Positions 11,463-23,509 of a DNA stretch of 64,000 nt are shown here, in pieces (the stretch's first letter is position 1; each line of letters opens with the position of its first letter). The DNA comes from Allium sativum (lineage: Eukaryota > Streptophyta > Magnoliopsida > Asparagales > Amaryllidaceae), in the NCBI GenBank assembly GCA_030737875.1, contig CM060919.1, forward strand, positions 803,875,160 through 803,939,159, read 5' to 3'. Position numbers and translations under genes: made by a program. Under the pieces are notes generated by a model that saw nothing but the letters and a program-made list of their open reading frames with translations, was not told the DNA's origin and ran no database searches.

Positions 11463-14400
11463 GTGGTATGTCAATCGATTGGTTGACAGGTTGTATAAGT
11501 GTTAATTATTTATATTTAATGATTAAACATTTTTAAATTACACTTTGGATGATGGTTGATTGTTTATCATGGTTGTTATATACATGTGTCGTATGAAATT
11601 CATATAAATAACATTATATGGTAATTGACTATGTTTGATTCCAGTTCAGAAAGAATGAATATTTTAAAATAACGATTATTTTAAAATAATGAATATTTTA
11701 AAATAATATTCAGTAAAAGATCAAAATCTGATTTTGATGTCCGATTTGGGATGGACACGAATATATTTAAATATATAAAGTCGTGTTGATTAGATTAACG
11801 CCATTTTGACGTGAACGATATTTATATCGATTTATTCATTTTTATAATGAATATTTAAAAGGAAGTGATTTCAAAATCTAATGTTTTGAAAATATTATCA
11901 TTTATATGTTAATGATATGGAATATTCAATTTTGATTTGAAATTGAATATGAAGTTGAATTTGTTTTGAAAATGAATTTAAAATGATTTATAAAATATGT
12001 TTTAAATAGAAATTGACGAAATATAATATATATATATATATTATATTTATATAATGACCTAAATAGAACGCGCCGCGGCAGTTCGGGAATTTTGACCATC
12101 GACTTCGAACGGACATTACGGGAGATCCGACCGTCGGATTCTCCTAAAACTGGAACCGTTGGATTTGGAATTATGTCCAAATCAAGTTTGGAAAAGGTCG
12201 CTGTAAGTGCAGTTCGATGACCGTTTGTGGAAATCGACCGTACGGGCCTTGATAAAATTATCAAAAATATCAATAATTTGTGTAAAATCATAATAAATAA
12301 TTTGAAAAGAATTTGGATGAAAAAATCCATATTTGAAAGGATAAAAATATATTTTTATCGAAATGAATTAGTTATGAACCAGAATTATAATTCCATTATT
12401 TTTAAATAAATAAATTGGATTTGAAATGGTTTTAAAAATAACCAGAATTTCCAATATATGAATTGAAATGGATTTGAATCGAAAGTATCTTCGGAATATT
12501 TCGATATTGGATTCCGTGATTATACGGATATTGTGGAGGAATTTGAAAGATATATATATTGTTATTCCCAATACGATATTTGTTGATTTCAGAATTTGAT
12601 ATTGAATATAAGCCGATATGTTTTCTATTCAGAGCCTTGCATTTAATATCAAATTGGTTTTTGGGTTTATCGTGAACGGTGTTTTAAATAACACTTGTTC
12701 TTTAACCCGATTAACAATGGAATGAGATTTTGGGTTTGTCGTGAATGGTATCTTTAATAATATTGTTCTTAAACCCAATGAAGTTAAGAAAATTAGAAAC
12801 TAATTGGAGATTAGCAAAATTGAATGGTTTCCTGGGTATTGATCTGATGTTGGTTTGGGCCTTCGGGATTAATGCTTAGGGAATTGTTCTCTTATTAATT
12901 TACGGTTAGAGACTGATGAGATGGGGTCTTCAGTAACACTGTTCTTAAACCCCGTGTGAAAAGAATAAATTTTTTAATTAAGATTTAAAGAAGATTTACC
13001 AATTAATTAACATTTAACTGGAATTGAAAATGGAATGTGAATTGGGTTTATTGTGAACTATGTTTTTAACGACATTCATTCTTTAACCCGATTTACAGTG
13101 AAATATGATTTGGAATTTATAAATCTTTTTATTAAGATTTAACGAGAATTTTCCAAAGTAAAGTTTTCCAATTTAATATATTAAATTGGAATTGAATGGA
13201 ATTCGATTTGATAATAATCGAAGTGAACTTCTATGGAGGAAGACTGTTAATACATATGGAATTTAAAAGGCTTTGCTGTTATTCCATTTATATTATTAGT
13301 CAGTTACGGAAATTGATATCGGTTATATATTGATTTGTTTTTCCTTGAAGATTCCATAATTGATGGAATGTGATTTGGGTTTATCGTAAACTGTGCTTTA
13401 AATGACATTAGTTCTTTAACCCAGCTAAAGACAGGATTACATGTCTAACATTGTATTTCGAACTGTATGGTTGATCTCTGCTAAATATACATCTGTTTGG
13501 TGGCGGAGAATTTATTCTCTTGCTTAACACTCTTCTCTGAGACGTACGAGCTCAGAGGTTATATATCGGCAGAAATCAATGGTATGGTGTAGATTGTCGA
13601 TGCAGCATGTTTGTGTTTCCAAAGTTAAAAAAATTATTAATATTGATTTTTGGGAAGATTAAAACTAAATGGAGTTTTAATGAATCTTTAATTAGATTGA
13701 AATGTGAATTGATAATTTAAATTATCAAATTTGGGAAATGATCGAAAGTGGAGTATCACCAGTTTTGCTCCAAGCAATAGTTAAATCTTTAATTAGATTT
13801 GAACGGGAAATGTAATTAAATTTACCGATAACACCATGGTGTTAGTTATGGGGTAATACCACTTTTGCTCCATGGAAAGAATAGGTTGGGATTGGAAAAT
13901 CAAATAAATTGTTACTTCGGTAAGGTGCGTTAATATCGACTAGTTTGGAAAACCTTAATATGGTTTGAATTGATATTCAAAGGAAGATTAAAGAATAAAT
14001 TTAAAAGAATTTATCTTTGATAAAATTAATGGGAACATATCCCTAAGAGTGTGAATATTTGAATAAAAGAATATTCTGAATTGGAATGAGGCGTATGTTG
14101 TGTTTTTATAACACTTGTTTATTATATACGCGAGTTATTCGGAAAGGCCGGGTTTATACCCATTCTGAATAACTTATTCGACGATAAGTCGACGATGAAG
14201 AAGGTGGTTGAAGACCGGAGGTCTTCACATCGTTTGGATGATTACTGAGGTCTTGATTGGGTTGTACACCCAAGACAAGGTAATAAGTGGTGATCGTCCA
14301 GACGTACTTGAAGATCGATCGGATATGCAAGGACCTCTCTCCTGTATTGGACATATGGGACGAGGAATAAGGTGCCTCCGGTTTCGTTCAGACCAAAACG

Positions 14401-15691
14401 AACTTGTAAACGGATGTGTGTCTGACATTGGATTTTATTCCGTGTTGATTGGTTTTTATGAAATATATATCTGTCTGGCGGCGGAGAATTTATTCTCTTG
14501 CTTAACGCCCTTCTCTGAGACGTACGAGCTCAGAGATTATATATCGATAGATATCAGTTGCATGGCATGAATTGCCTGTGTGGCATGCAAAGATGCAGTG
14601 ATCAAGGATTCTGTTGAAAAACAGAGTCTTGTGGTTGACGATCAAAGCATAGCTTTAATATAGCGCCGCTTTGTGTATAGCGTTAATTCGCCGGCCTCAC
14701 ACCTTGGTATGAGTCAAAAACGGGATAAGGGACCCAATGAGAACATGACGTTTCTTTCCAGCTATGGGTGGTGTCGGGGTTTTGCAAGCCCTGACATTTT
14801 TATATTTTTAACTATGTGGTTGTTAGAATGCGAGCCGTCTCGGATATATCGGTTACTACGGAGCCGATGGATATGTCCTATAGGACCGGGAAACGTGTGT
14901 TCAGGAATAATTAATCCACAAACGTAAGGGTGGACCGGCCTTGGAGGATCTAGGGGTTACCTAGAGTGTGTAGTCCTGAGGCATTTGCTAGAGTGTCTCG
15001 AAGCGGAAAGGAATACATCCCTTGCCTAGACTCATGACGGAAATCCAATTTCCAATACGTGGCATTTCAGTTTTGATTGTAGAGCCTAGTATGGCTACAT
15101 GATATATGGTACCCATGACGTCTAGGATTGATACATTTATATTTGAAGTTGTTTTGACACTATACACTTATAATAGTATCAAATGATTTGTTTAAACGTA
15201 CCAAGCATGTTTGGCTATTATAAGGGAAAACCCTATCCTCCGGCTTGCGTTGCATTGTGTGATGGGACCTGGGTCTTATAATAGCATCATTTCCAAAAAG
15301 CATTGCGATGTTTATTCTATGCACTGGTATTTTTGGGAGGAAACCCGTTCCGTGTTATACGGCGTGGTCCCTTGATTTACCTTATATTTAAAGTAAAGAT
15401 TTAATAACTGTTTTAGTTCTCACACCAGTCACATGACTGACCTGAAGTTTATTGTTTTAACCTAAACTTTAGGTGCCCCTATTTTCCACACGGGCAGCTA
15501 GTAGTTTTGGTTTTATAGATTTATATTCACAGGATCCTGGTTTACAGCTGGAACGATATTCGGAAAGCTCTGTATCCGTGTATCTCTTTCAGTTGTGTTT
15601 TGTATTATTTTTCGCTGCATTGTAATTTGTAAGTCTCTGATATTTCTCTGATGTATAATCTTCGGAGACCGGGGAAGATTGGGTCGTCTCA
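11463..15691 (+). repeat. Right arm of E (LTR-like)
   Basis: Plus-sense counterpart of the left arm, starting GTGGTATGTCAATCGATTGG. It includes the mirrored hairpin units (12663-13421), the duplicated CTCTGAGACGTACGAG motif (about 13475-13580 and 14465-14560), and a 3' end with CATGACTGACCTG followed by text matching 8736-9065. The short frames in 14154-14927 have no recognisable homology. The arm ends GGGTCGTCTCA directly against decayed copia sequence. Confidence 0.7.
12663..13421 (+). repeat. Repeated 46-bp stem-loop units in E right arm
   Basis: Units at 12663-12708, 12732-12776, 13044-13089 and 13377-13421 begin GGGTTT(A/G)T and end TTCTTTAACCC or TTCTTAAACCC. In each, GGGTT pairs with AACCC, and an inner GAAC pairs with GTTC. 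In the first unit GGTGTT also faces AACAC. Mirror copies lie in the left arm. Confidence 0.6.
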
Positions 15692-16317
15692 GAAGGTGCT
15701 TCTCACACCACTAAAGTTGCTGGGATGAAAATGTAGAAATCAAGTTTACCTTTGGAAAAGACAGTAAACCATGAAATTAATTTTGATTGAAATAAGGTTG
15801 ATTTAAGTACTATTAAGATTGAGCAAATTTTTATATATTAAAATGTTCACTTTCTAGTTTTGAGAACATTTAATTATAATGATAAATGATACAGTAATTT
15901 TGATAGAGAATTTATGTTACGTTTATCTTTGACCTAAAGTTACTATTTTGAAAATGTGACTTTGATATTAGAAAATTTGGACATTCGAAATTAATTCATG
16001 TAAACCACTTAAAGCAATGTGTGAAAATAATTTCTACTCTATTACATTTATTAACGATTATTTTGATGACACTTTTGTACATCTTATGGACAATAAGAAT
16101 TAAGTTGAAGAAGGTTTCTTTTGAAAATGTCACCAAAATTGAGATCAACTGAATGTAAAATTTGAAAATGTAATTATTATAAATGGGCATTAATTACATG
16201 CATAATGTTTTTTTTGGAATGTCATTAAGGAATGATATTGCTCAAATGATTTAGATTTAATAATCAATGAGTGTATTTTATGTGAAAATGAATAACAATG
16301 ACCAGACATGGACACCG
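15692..16317 (+). pseudogene. Copia remnant with partial integrase duplicate
   Basis: Mostly unrecognisable AT-rich sequence. At about 16030-16100 a short stretch translates to ITFINDYFDDTFVHLMDNKN, a diverged copy of the integrase core start found again at 16325-16380. The piece may be a local duplication. No LTR or gag features are visible. Confidence 0.4.
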
Positions 16318-16970
16318 CTATTTTATCACTTTTATTAACGGTTGTTCTGATTTTACCTATGTATATCTCATGAAAAATAAAAGTGATGCACTTGGTATGT
16401 TTAAGACATTCAAAATAAATTGAAAATCAGTCAAACAAGAAAATTAAAGGACTTCGTAGTAATAGAAGAACATAATATGAATCTAGTTCTATTCTGAATT
16501 ATTATAAACTACTTGACATTATACATGAAAGAACTGCATCTTATTCACCTGAAATGAACGGTAAAGCAAAAAAAAGGACCTTTACCGAATTAATAGTTGC
16601 CATTTATTAAATTATGGTGCAGCAACACATTTGTGAGGGGATATATTATTAACGGTGTGTTATGTACTAAATAGAATCCCTAAATCAAAGAGTAAAATTT
16701 CACCATTCGAAATTTTGAAAAATTACAAACCTAGTGTGCCTTATTTTAGAACTTGGGGATGCTTGACATATGTTTGTATTCCAAACCCCAAGAGAATAAA
16801 ATTAGCAAATAAAGCATATGAATGTGTATTTATTGGCTATGCAATTGATAGCAAAACATACAGATTTTATAACATAAATACACATAATATAATTGAAACA
16901 AATGATGTTGAATTTTATGAAAAAAAGGGAAAAAATTCCTTTTAAATTAAGGAATAGTAGGGCCACATCA
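16318..16970 (+). pseudogene. Copia integrase, inactive
   Basis: Degraded integrase core (FITFINGCSDFTYVYLMKN...) and C-terminal part; the latter is open from 16655 to 16945 (NRIPKSKSKISPFEILKNYK, then FRTWGCLTYV and the AYECVFIGYA motif typical of copia integrases). The expected catalytic residues appear lost: the first Asp region reads FINGCS, the second region has Asn (LRSNRR), and the Glu before the helix reads Lys (NGKAKKRT). Stops and frame changes precede 16655. It continues into a linker rich in Ser and Arg before RT. Confidence 0.75.
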
Positions 16971-17039
16971 AGTAATTGATTACCTGTAAGAACAGAACCT
17001 AATGAACATTCTGAAAATGAACCTAGAAGAAGTAAAAGA

Positions 17040-17928
17040 GTAAGAAACGCAAAGTATTTTTATTCATTTTTTTGTGCTTTTACTAAAGAGGAGGATCCCT
17101 TAAACCTCCAAGAGGCCTTATCTTCATTAGATACCGATTTTTCGTTAGAGGCTATAAATAAATAAGATGAATTCTTTAGAATCCAATAAGACTTGACACT
17201 TAGTTGATTTACCACCTGGTTGTAAATCAATAGGCTGTAAAGGAGTGCTTAAAAAGAAATTAAAACCTAATGGCACTGTCGATAAATATAGAGCCCGTCT
17301 AGTAGCTAAAGGTTTTAAACAAAGAGAAAATGTAGATTTCTTCGACACTTTTTCACCTGTAACAAGAATTACATCCATTCAGGTATTAATTTTACTTGCA
17401 TCTATTCATAAATTTATTAATTCACCAAATGGATGTTAAAACTATTTTACTCTTAAATGGTGGATTAAAAGAAGAAATTTGTATGGATGAAACCTGAAGA
17501 CTTTGTAGTTCCTGGTCAAGAACATAAAATTTGCAAATTAGAATAAATCAATATATGATTCAAAAAAAGCCCTAAGCAATGGCATGAAAATTTGATAACT
17601 TAATAATCTCAAATGTTTTTAGAGTTAATGAAAGCGACAAATGCATTTATTATAAATAAAAAAAATGACATTTGCACTATTATATGTTCGTATATGGATG
17701 ATTTACTTATTTTTGGAACAAACATTCATGCCATAAACAAAGTCAAATTTTTATTAAGTGCCAATTTTGATATGAAAGAACAAGGTGAAGTGAGTGTAAT
17801 CCCTGGTATTGAAATTACTAGGTCAGATAAGGAACTTTCTTTGAATCAATCTCATTACATTGAGAAGATACTAAAGAAATACAATTACTTTGACTGTAAA
17901 CATGCATGTACATCATATGATCCTAGTG
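17040..17928 (+). pseudogene. Copia reverse transcriptase, 5' part, interrupted
   Basis: RT fingers and palm with KYRARLVAKGFKQRE (about 17284-17330), a TFSPVTR motif, a decayed DVK...LNG segment, the KSPKQWHEKFD motif (17560-17600) and the catalytic YMDDLLIFG (near 17692). The last part is open from 17613 and reaches the CACTA insertion after a DPS codon run at 17919-17927. At least two frame changes and stops occur before YMDD. Reading continues in frame at 26791 once the transposon and one GTG are ignored. Confidence 0.85.
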
Positions 17929-18220
17929 CACTAGACCAAAATACGCTTTTAACAGCGTTTGAAATGGTTATAACAGCATTATTAAAAACGCCGTATAATG
18001 ACATGCGGTCATAGATATGAAATCAATAACAACAAAAAATAAACGCTGTTAAAAACCATATTAGACAGCGTTCTTCTACTGCCATAAATATTTTTCTACA
18101 ACGTTTTTTTGTTGCTGTTTTAAAATTTAGACATTTTATTATTACGTTTCCACAGCTTTTAGTATCTGCTTTCAAAAGCATTAACTGTGTTTTCCTTAGG
18201 GGTTTTTGAACGCTGTAACT
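17929..18220. repeat. CACTA left terminus and subterminal repeats
   Basis: After the CACTA terminus come both orientations of an AACGCTGTT motif: AACAGCGTTT (17951), AAACGCTGTT (18041), ACAGCGTT (18065) and AACGCTGT (18209), with weaker copies between. Such subterminal arrays bind the element's own transposase in characterised CACTA families. Confidence 0.7.
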
Positions 18221-18959
18221 AATTTTACATAGCATTTTTATCTTGTTGTCATATTAATGTACAATATCTTTTCATAGAAACGACAACATGGTTTAAACCC
18301 TGTTGTTTGTTCCTAATATATTTACAACACGCTTACCATCTTGTTCCATTATAATATTTATACATGTACCATTAATCTAAACTACATTTTATTATATTTC
18401 AACTGGATAACATGCATAACATAAAAAAATCAAGCAAAAAACTATTATATAAATACAGAAGTATCAATCAATTCCATATAAATTAAGTTGAACATCGTCT
18501 ATATAAACAAATTTTGCATAAATTCATAACAAAGATGATACTTATGAACAAACTTCATATAACATTATATGAAAGCATGATATCTCCACCGGCCATTCAG
18601 TTAGCAATTACAGTTTTTTTGAGGAAGTAGTTAGCAATTGCAGTTGCAGAAACTTCTAACACACACATAATAAAAGGCACACATTAGTCATTAAATTAGT
18701 TAATTTAGTAATGAAGCAAGACAAATAGGCTATTTACATTTTGCAGATAGCCAAATTACTCATCATAGTTAATGCCCGTCCAAATTAAGCAAAGGATGCA
18801 TAACACAATCAGAAAAAGGTTCATATTATACATACAACTCAAGTTTATTTCAAAATCAACATCTGTCCTAGCTTCATCTAGTTCCAGAAAATACCATGGT
18901 AAGAGTTCTATATACCATGTTAATTTTCATAGATTTAACTTGTTATTTTTTCTAAAACT

Positions 18960-19860
18960 CAGTTAACCTAGTTAATTTTTTAAAATAATCATACTCAGTT
19001 AACTTAACTAATTTTTTATAATACTTAGTTAAATTTTATTAATTCATTTAATATTTATAAATCATTGTTAATTACGTATTATTATTATTATATATGTAAA
19101 TCTTTGTTACTGTTACTATTGCTATTGCTATTATTATATAAAATTTAGTTTATATTATACCATTATATACCTAGTTAATATTTATAAACTATACTTGAAA
19201 GTTAGTTAAAATTTTATGTACTTAGTTAATTTTATAAACTTATTTAATATCTATAAATCTTTGTTGACTTATTATTATAAGTCTTTGTTATTTATTATTA
19301 TAGAAGATTTAGTTATATGTAAATATAAATATACTTGGTTAGTTTCTATAAAACTTAAATAACTTATTTAATTTTTGTAATCTTATTTAATATTTGTAAG
19401 TCTTAGTAATTTATAGTTGTTATTATAAAGAAGATTTACTTATATTTTATACTTTTATATGCTTAATTAATTTTTATAAACTAAACTTGTTATTTTCATA
19501 AAACTTAGTTAGGTTAGTTAATTTTTATAAACTTATTTATTATTTATAAATCTTAGTTAACTTATTATAGATCTTAGTTAATTATTATAGAAGATTTAGT
19601 TATATTTTATATTTAATACACTTAGATAATCTTTATAAACTAAATTATTAATTTTTTAAAACTTAGTTAAGTTATTTAATTTTTATAATACATTTATAAA
19701 CTTATTTATTATTTATAAATCTTAGTTAACTTATTATAAATCTTAGTTAATTATTATAGAAGATTTAGTTAACTTATTTAATTTTTATAATACATAATTA
19801 ATTTTTATAAACTTATTTAATATTTGTTAACTTATTGTTATTATTATTATAGAAAATTTT
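18960..19860. repeat. AT-rich degenerate repeats in CACTA
   Basis: Irregular recurrence of CTTAGTTAACTTATTATAAATC and ATTATAGAAGATTTAGTTATA-like phrases, no fixed period, very low GC. No coding signal. The stretches 18241-18960 and 19861-20280 are likewise AT-rich with nothing recognised. Confidence 0.6.
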
Positions 19861-20289
19861 GGTCGGGTTTGCAACGAACTAGAATTGGCTATTTAATAGG
19901 ATATTGAGCATTTACGTTAGTGACTACGGTATGCGTTTGCTGCTAGGAACAGTGTATTTAACAAAGTATTTAATTTGAGATTTTAAATTTAATTGTTTTA
20001 TTGTTAATTAATTGTTTTCAATTGTGTAATATGCACCAAACAATTGTGAATAACACAAAATAAATTGCAACATTTCATTTATACAAACAAAATTATTTTT
20101 TATTTCAAATAAATAAATTATGCCTGCAACATACATAAATTAAATCACATTTATCAAGTAAACCACAAAATTAGTTGGAGACTTGATTCTAAATTTTATG
20201 TTTCATTATTCAGTTAAAAAATAATAATTAACAAATGAAATGAACTCACAGTATATATAAGAAAATACCAGGTAGTGAACAATTGATTT

Positions 20290-23200
20290 TATCTTTGTGC
20301 AATGTCTATGTAGCCAACCATTGCCTCACTTAGTTTCTCCAAATTTATCTGCATAAAAGATTCACGATGTCAGCATCTGTTAAAACCCAACAATTTATCC
20401 CAAGCATATCAGTAATTAGTTCTGAAATCAAGCACGTTTCTTCTTAACTTCCATACCCTTTATTACTGATCATTCTACCAATTTTTCTTATTTGAACATC
20501 ATTACAATTATAAATATCTGGAAAACAGTTTCATTTTTATCTCTTTAAGGGTATGGAAGTCATAAGACTCCATCATTAGATTCATCTAAATAATATAATT
20601 ATACATATAAGCTGGTATACAATAAGTATTCACAGGTTTATAATACTCCAACCCATTTTTTAAATAAGCTATCACAAGAGGAAATTAATTCCAAAGCAAG
20701 CATCAGCTACAAATGAGCCACAGTCGTAGTAAAACCAGACCTCAAGCAGCAAAACACCGGAATCAAATATTTTAAGGCACGCATGGATCACCAATCACCA
20801 ATTCAATGAATGAAACACAGAAAATTAGATACAACCCCACATGCAAAGACCATCAGATGCTACCAGATCTCAAAATGCAAATAAGCAAATCAAAAATAGG
20901 TAAGGCACACACTCTATATTATAAAACTTGCTAATGTGATGGCAGTTAAATGAGATACTCACCAGGAAACTCAAGCATGCATGAGAGCATCACTACTTAG
21001 AAGAAGGCAACATCTTTGTAAATATAACCATACCAAAGGGTTAGCAGTAGAATGGGAGTAAATAATTCCTCATAGGACGAAATTTACACACCCATCAAAG
21101 AATCTGGTGGAGGTGGATGAAAACAATAGCTAATAGGATTTTAAAAAAAGTTAAAAAAGGAAGAGAACGCTTGTTCATACCAAAATTCAAAACTTCATCC
21201 AGAAAACATCAGCTATAGCAGATGGATCTTGCAAAGTTGACCAACATTAAGAGATGAAACACATGACCCAAGGGAATGTATAGCATGCATTTAGAGCTTA
21301 CACTTCAGGCGCTGACCGATGGACAGGTCACTAGAGACCGATCAACTGGTGAGTTGCCTGGAATGAAAGCTCCAGGCCTTCTCCTTATTATCGAAGATTT
21401 ACACCATACCCGACTTATTCAACACATTGCAAGATTAAGTGAATGTCAATATATTTTGTAAATAAAAATCATGCTTACTTCAACTCGTCCTGTCATGATT
21501 GGCTTTCCTATGAGCAGTTCAGCCAAAAACAGAGGAAAATTTGTCTTGAAAAAGGTGGTACTAAAAATTACTGGAGGTTCAGTTAATTTGTTAGCCGGTG
21601 TCATGATAAGTCCAGCAAGATCGTGCTTCATGTATTCTACCTACAATATCATGCAGCCTTTATCTAGTATTTAAATTTGTGGAATACATGTACCGCAATG
21701 TATATGACATTTGTGTAGGTTAAATGTGAATTAACTTTGAAGCTGATAATTTAATTAAAACTTATAGCGTATTTCTTGTATAAATAACCAATTAGTTTAA
21801 ATTCATTATTTAATGTTATAAACAGAACCCAAAATTAAAAATTAATTATTATTTGTATATGATATCAGAGACATTTAATATGAAAATCAACTGCGTTATG
21901 TACTTGGCCTTGTCTACCACTGTATATAATAATCACTGCTAATTGTTTCAGTGATGTGTGTAATCCCTTAAAAAGTCATTTGACGAACAAAACATTCGAC
22001 CCAACCGGGGCTGTGTCGAGGACCGTTTCAAATATCAACTTAAAGTCATGAATATCCTTATATGTGTCACTAGCAACGAAAAAAAATCTAACTGCTATAC
22101 AATATAAAAAAACAGATCGATATTTAATCTCAAATTAAACAATAAAAATTGGATGAAGTGTAGCACTCAAGCAGACTGCAGTATGTGTTGAACCATAAAA
22201 ATTGAATGCTGGATATTTTTCTTATGGAGCATCTTTGCTTATAACATGTCGTTACAATCAATTTCCTATTATGTCGTAGTAGACTGAGCATACCTGATTT
22301 CATATCTGTTATACCTTCCGCGAATAATACAATACTACATTTCATTATCTGTTGATAATGAATTTTTTTATAGCTTGCCTGCATTATGTCAGTATTTTCC
22401 CACATGCATACTAAATGTGCGAAGTAGAAATCCATTTAATTTCATTTTTTGATGCACTGTGATAAGCTATTTAAAACCTAGGAATAATGGCATGTTGTGT
22501 ATTTTGGCAATATGAATGGTGATAAGGTCTCAATACATTCCATCGAGATATAGATTATAAGTTCATAATGGTAAGAAATTTTGAAATACTAGTGATGTTT
22601 TCACCTTTAAAACAATTGATAATGTATTAACTATTGGATATTGGATGTGTGAATTCAATTGAGACATGAATGTTTAGCCCTTTGTACCATTATTTATTTT
22701 CATTTTTCTAGAAACGGGTCTCTTCCTAGTTTGGGATCAATTCTTCTGTACCCAACTCCAGTGTTCTCGTATGCCCGACAAATCAGTACCACACATCAAC
22801 CACACATATTATTAATAATCTAATGAACGGGTCCTACAATCCACCCAAAACCATTAGATTTTGTGCAAATCAATGGATAAGATTAATCCGGCACATGGGA
22901 ACACTGGAGTTGGGTACAGAAGAATTCATCCCTCCTAGTTTTTATTAATATTTTAATACTAAACCAAAACTTATAACATGCATAATAATACCTCACCAGC
23001 AGCAACTGAAACAAGATGAGTGAAATTAGCACCAGTCGCCATTGCACCTGCAAAATATACTCTTTTATCAAGTTGAAAAAAGATTATAAAAATATGTGCT
23101 ACAGTGTAGAAGTTAAAAAAAGTTAAGCCTAGACAAAAGCATAATGAAGCAGCTTATATGTAGCATAAGTCACAACTTCTACACCACACGTAGTTTATTC

Positions 23201-23500
23201 AAATCAGTATAAACTCAAGTTATGCATTTTTCCATATAATTTAAAATTACCTTAGGACTTAATTACGAAGCTTATCCAAATATAATATATCTATTTTTAC
23301 ATATCAGGCAATTTGAATATACCTTCATATTTGCACACAACAGTAATTAAAAATTAAAAATTTATAACCTTAGCAGATATAAACCTGAGTTTTCACATAA
23401 TAAATCAGCTTACTGCTAATGCCAGGCCATGTCCTTCTTCAATTGCTTGTTAAGTTATTACCACATCCACATGTTTCATGCTTCTCGAAGCTTTTGCAAT
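20290..23500 (-). pseudogene. Possible captured gene exons, unidentified
   Basis: Several minus-strand islands look like exons with splice-like edges. 23414-23500 is preceded by TGCAG and followed by GTAAGC and has one in-frame stop. 22997-23047 lies between TTTTGCAG and GTGAGG and can read AMATGANFTHLVSVAA. A segment at about 21487-21634 reads EYMKHDLAGLIMTPANKL and on to a GTAAGC-like edge. 20295-20350 follows TGCAG and reads INLEKLSEAMVGYIDIAQR then stop. I cannot name the protein, and phases between islands are not all consistent. CACTA elements are known to carry host gene pieces, which makes capture plausible but unproven. Confidence 0.3.
22733..22932. mobile_element. MITE, Mutator-type target duplication (200 bp)
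   Basis: Terminal inverted repeats start GGGATSAATTCTTCTGTACC and continue through the CCAACTCCAGTGTTC stretch, about 35 bp with few mismatches. It is flanked by a perfect 9-bp direct repeat TCCTAGTTT (22724-22732 and 22933-22941). The 9-bp size and G-rich terminus suit Mutator-like elements. No coding capacity. Confidence 0.85.
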
Positions 23501-23509
23501 CTGCATTTT

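Larger units (their letters stand above)
8008..15691. repeat. Large imperfect inverted repeat E
   Basis: The sequence reads as two LTR-like arms facing away from a 57-bp spacer (11406-11462). The left arm (8734-11405, minus sense) and right arm (11463-15691, plus sense) match for about 2.7 kb with scattered substitutions and indels. The arms end ...GGGTCGTGTCA (minus strand at 8734) and ...GGGTCGTCTCA (15691), like the 3' ends of gypsy LTRs. No coding sequence is seen in either arm. The right arm holds about 1.7 kb (13765-15455) absent from the left; part of this block matches 8008-8485 beyond the left arm. Element A interrupts the left side at 8007. Confidence 0.8.

Noticed and set aside
14154..14927. 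Short frames in the right arm of E as a gene
   Set aside because: Mirror-image short frames on both strands, no family motif, and part is the duplicated CGTACGAG block.
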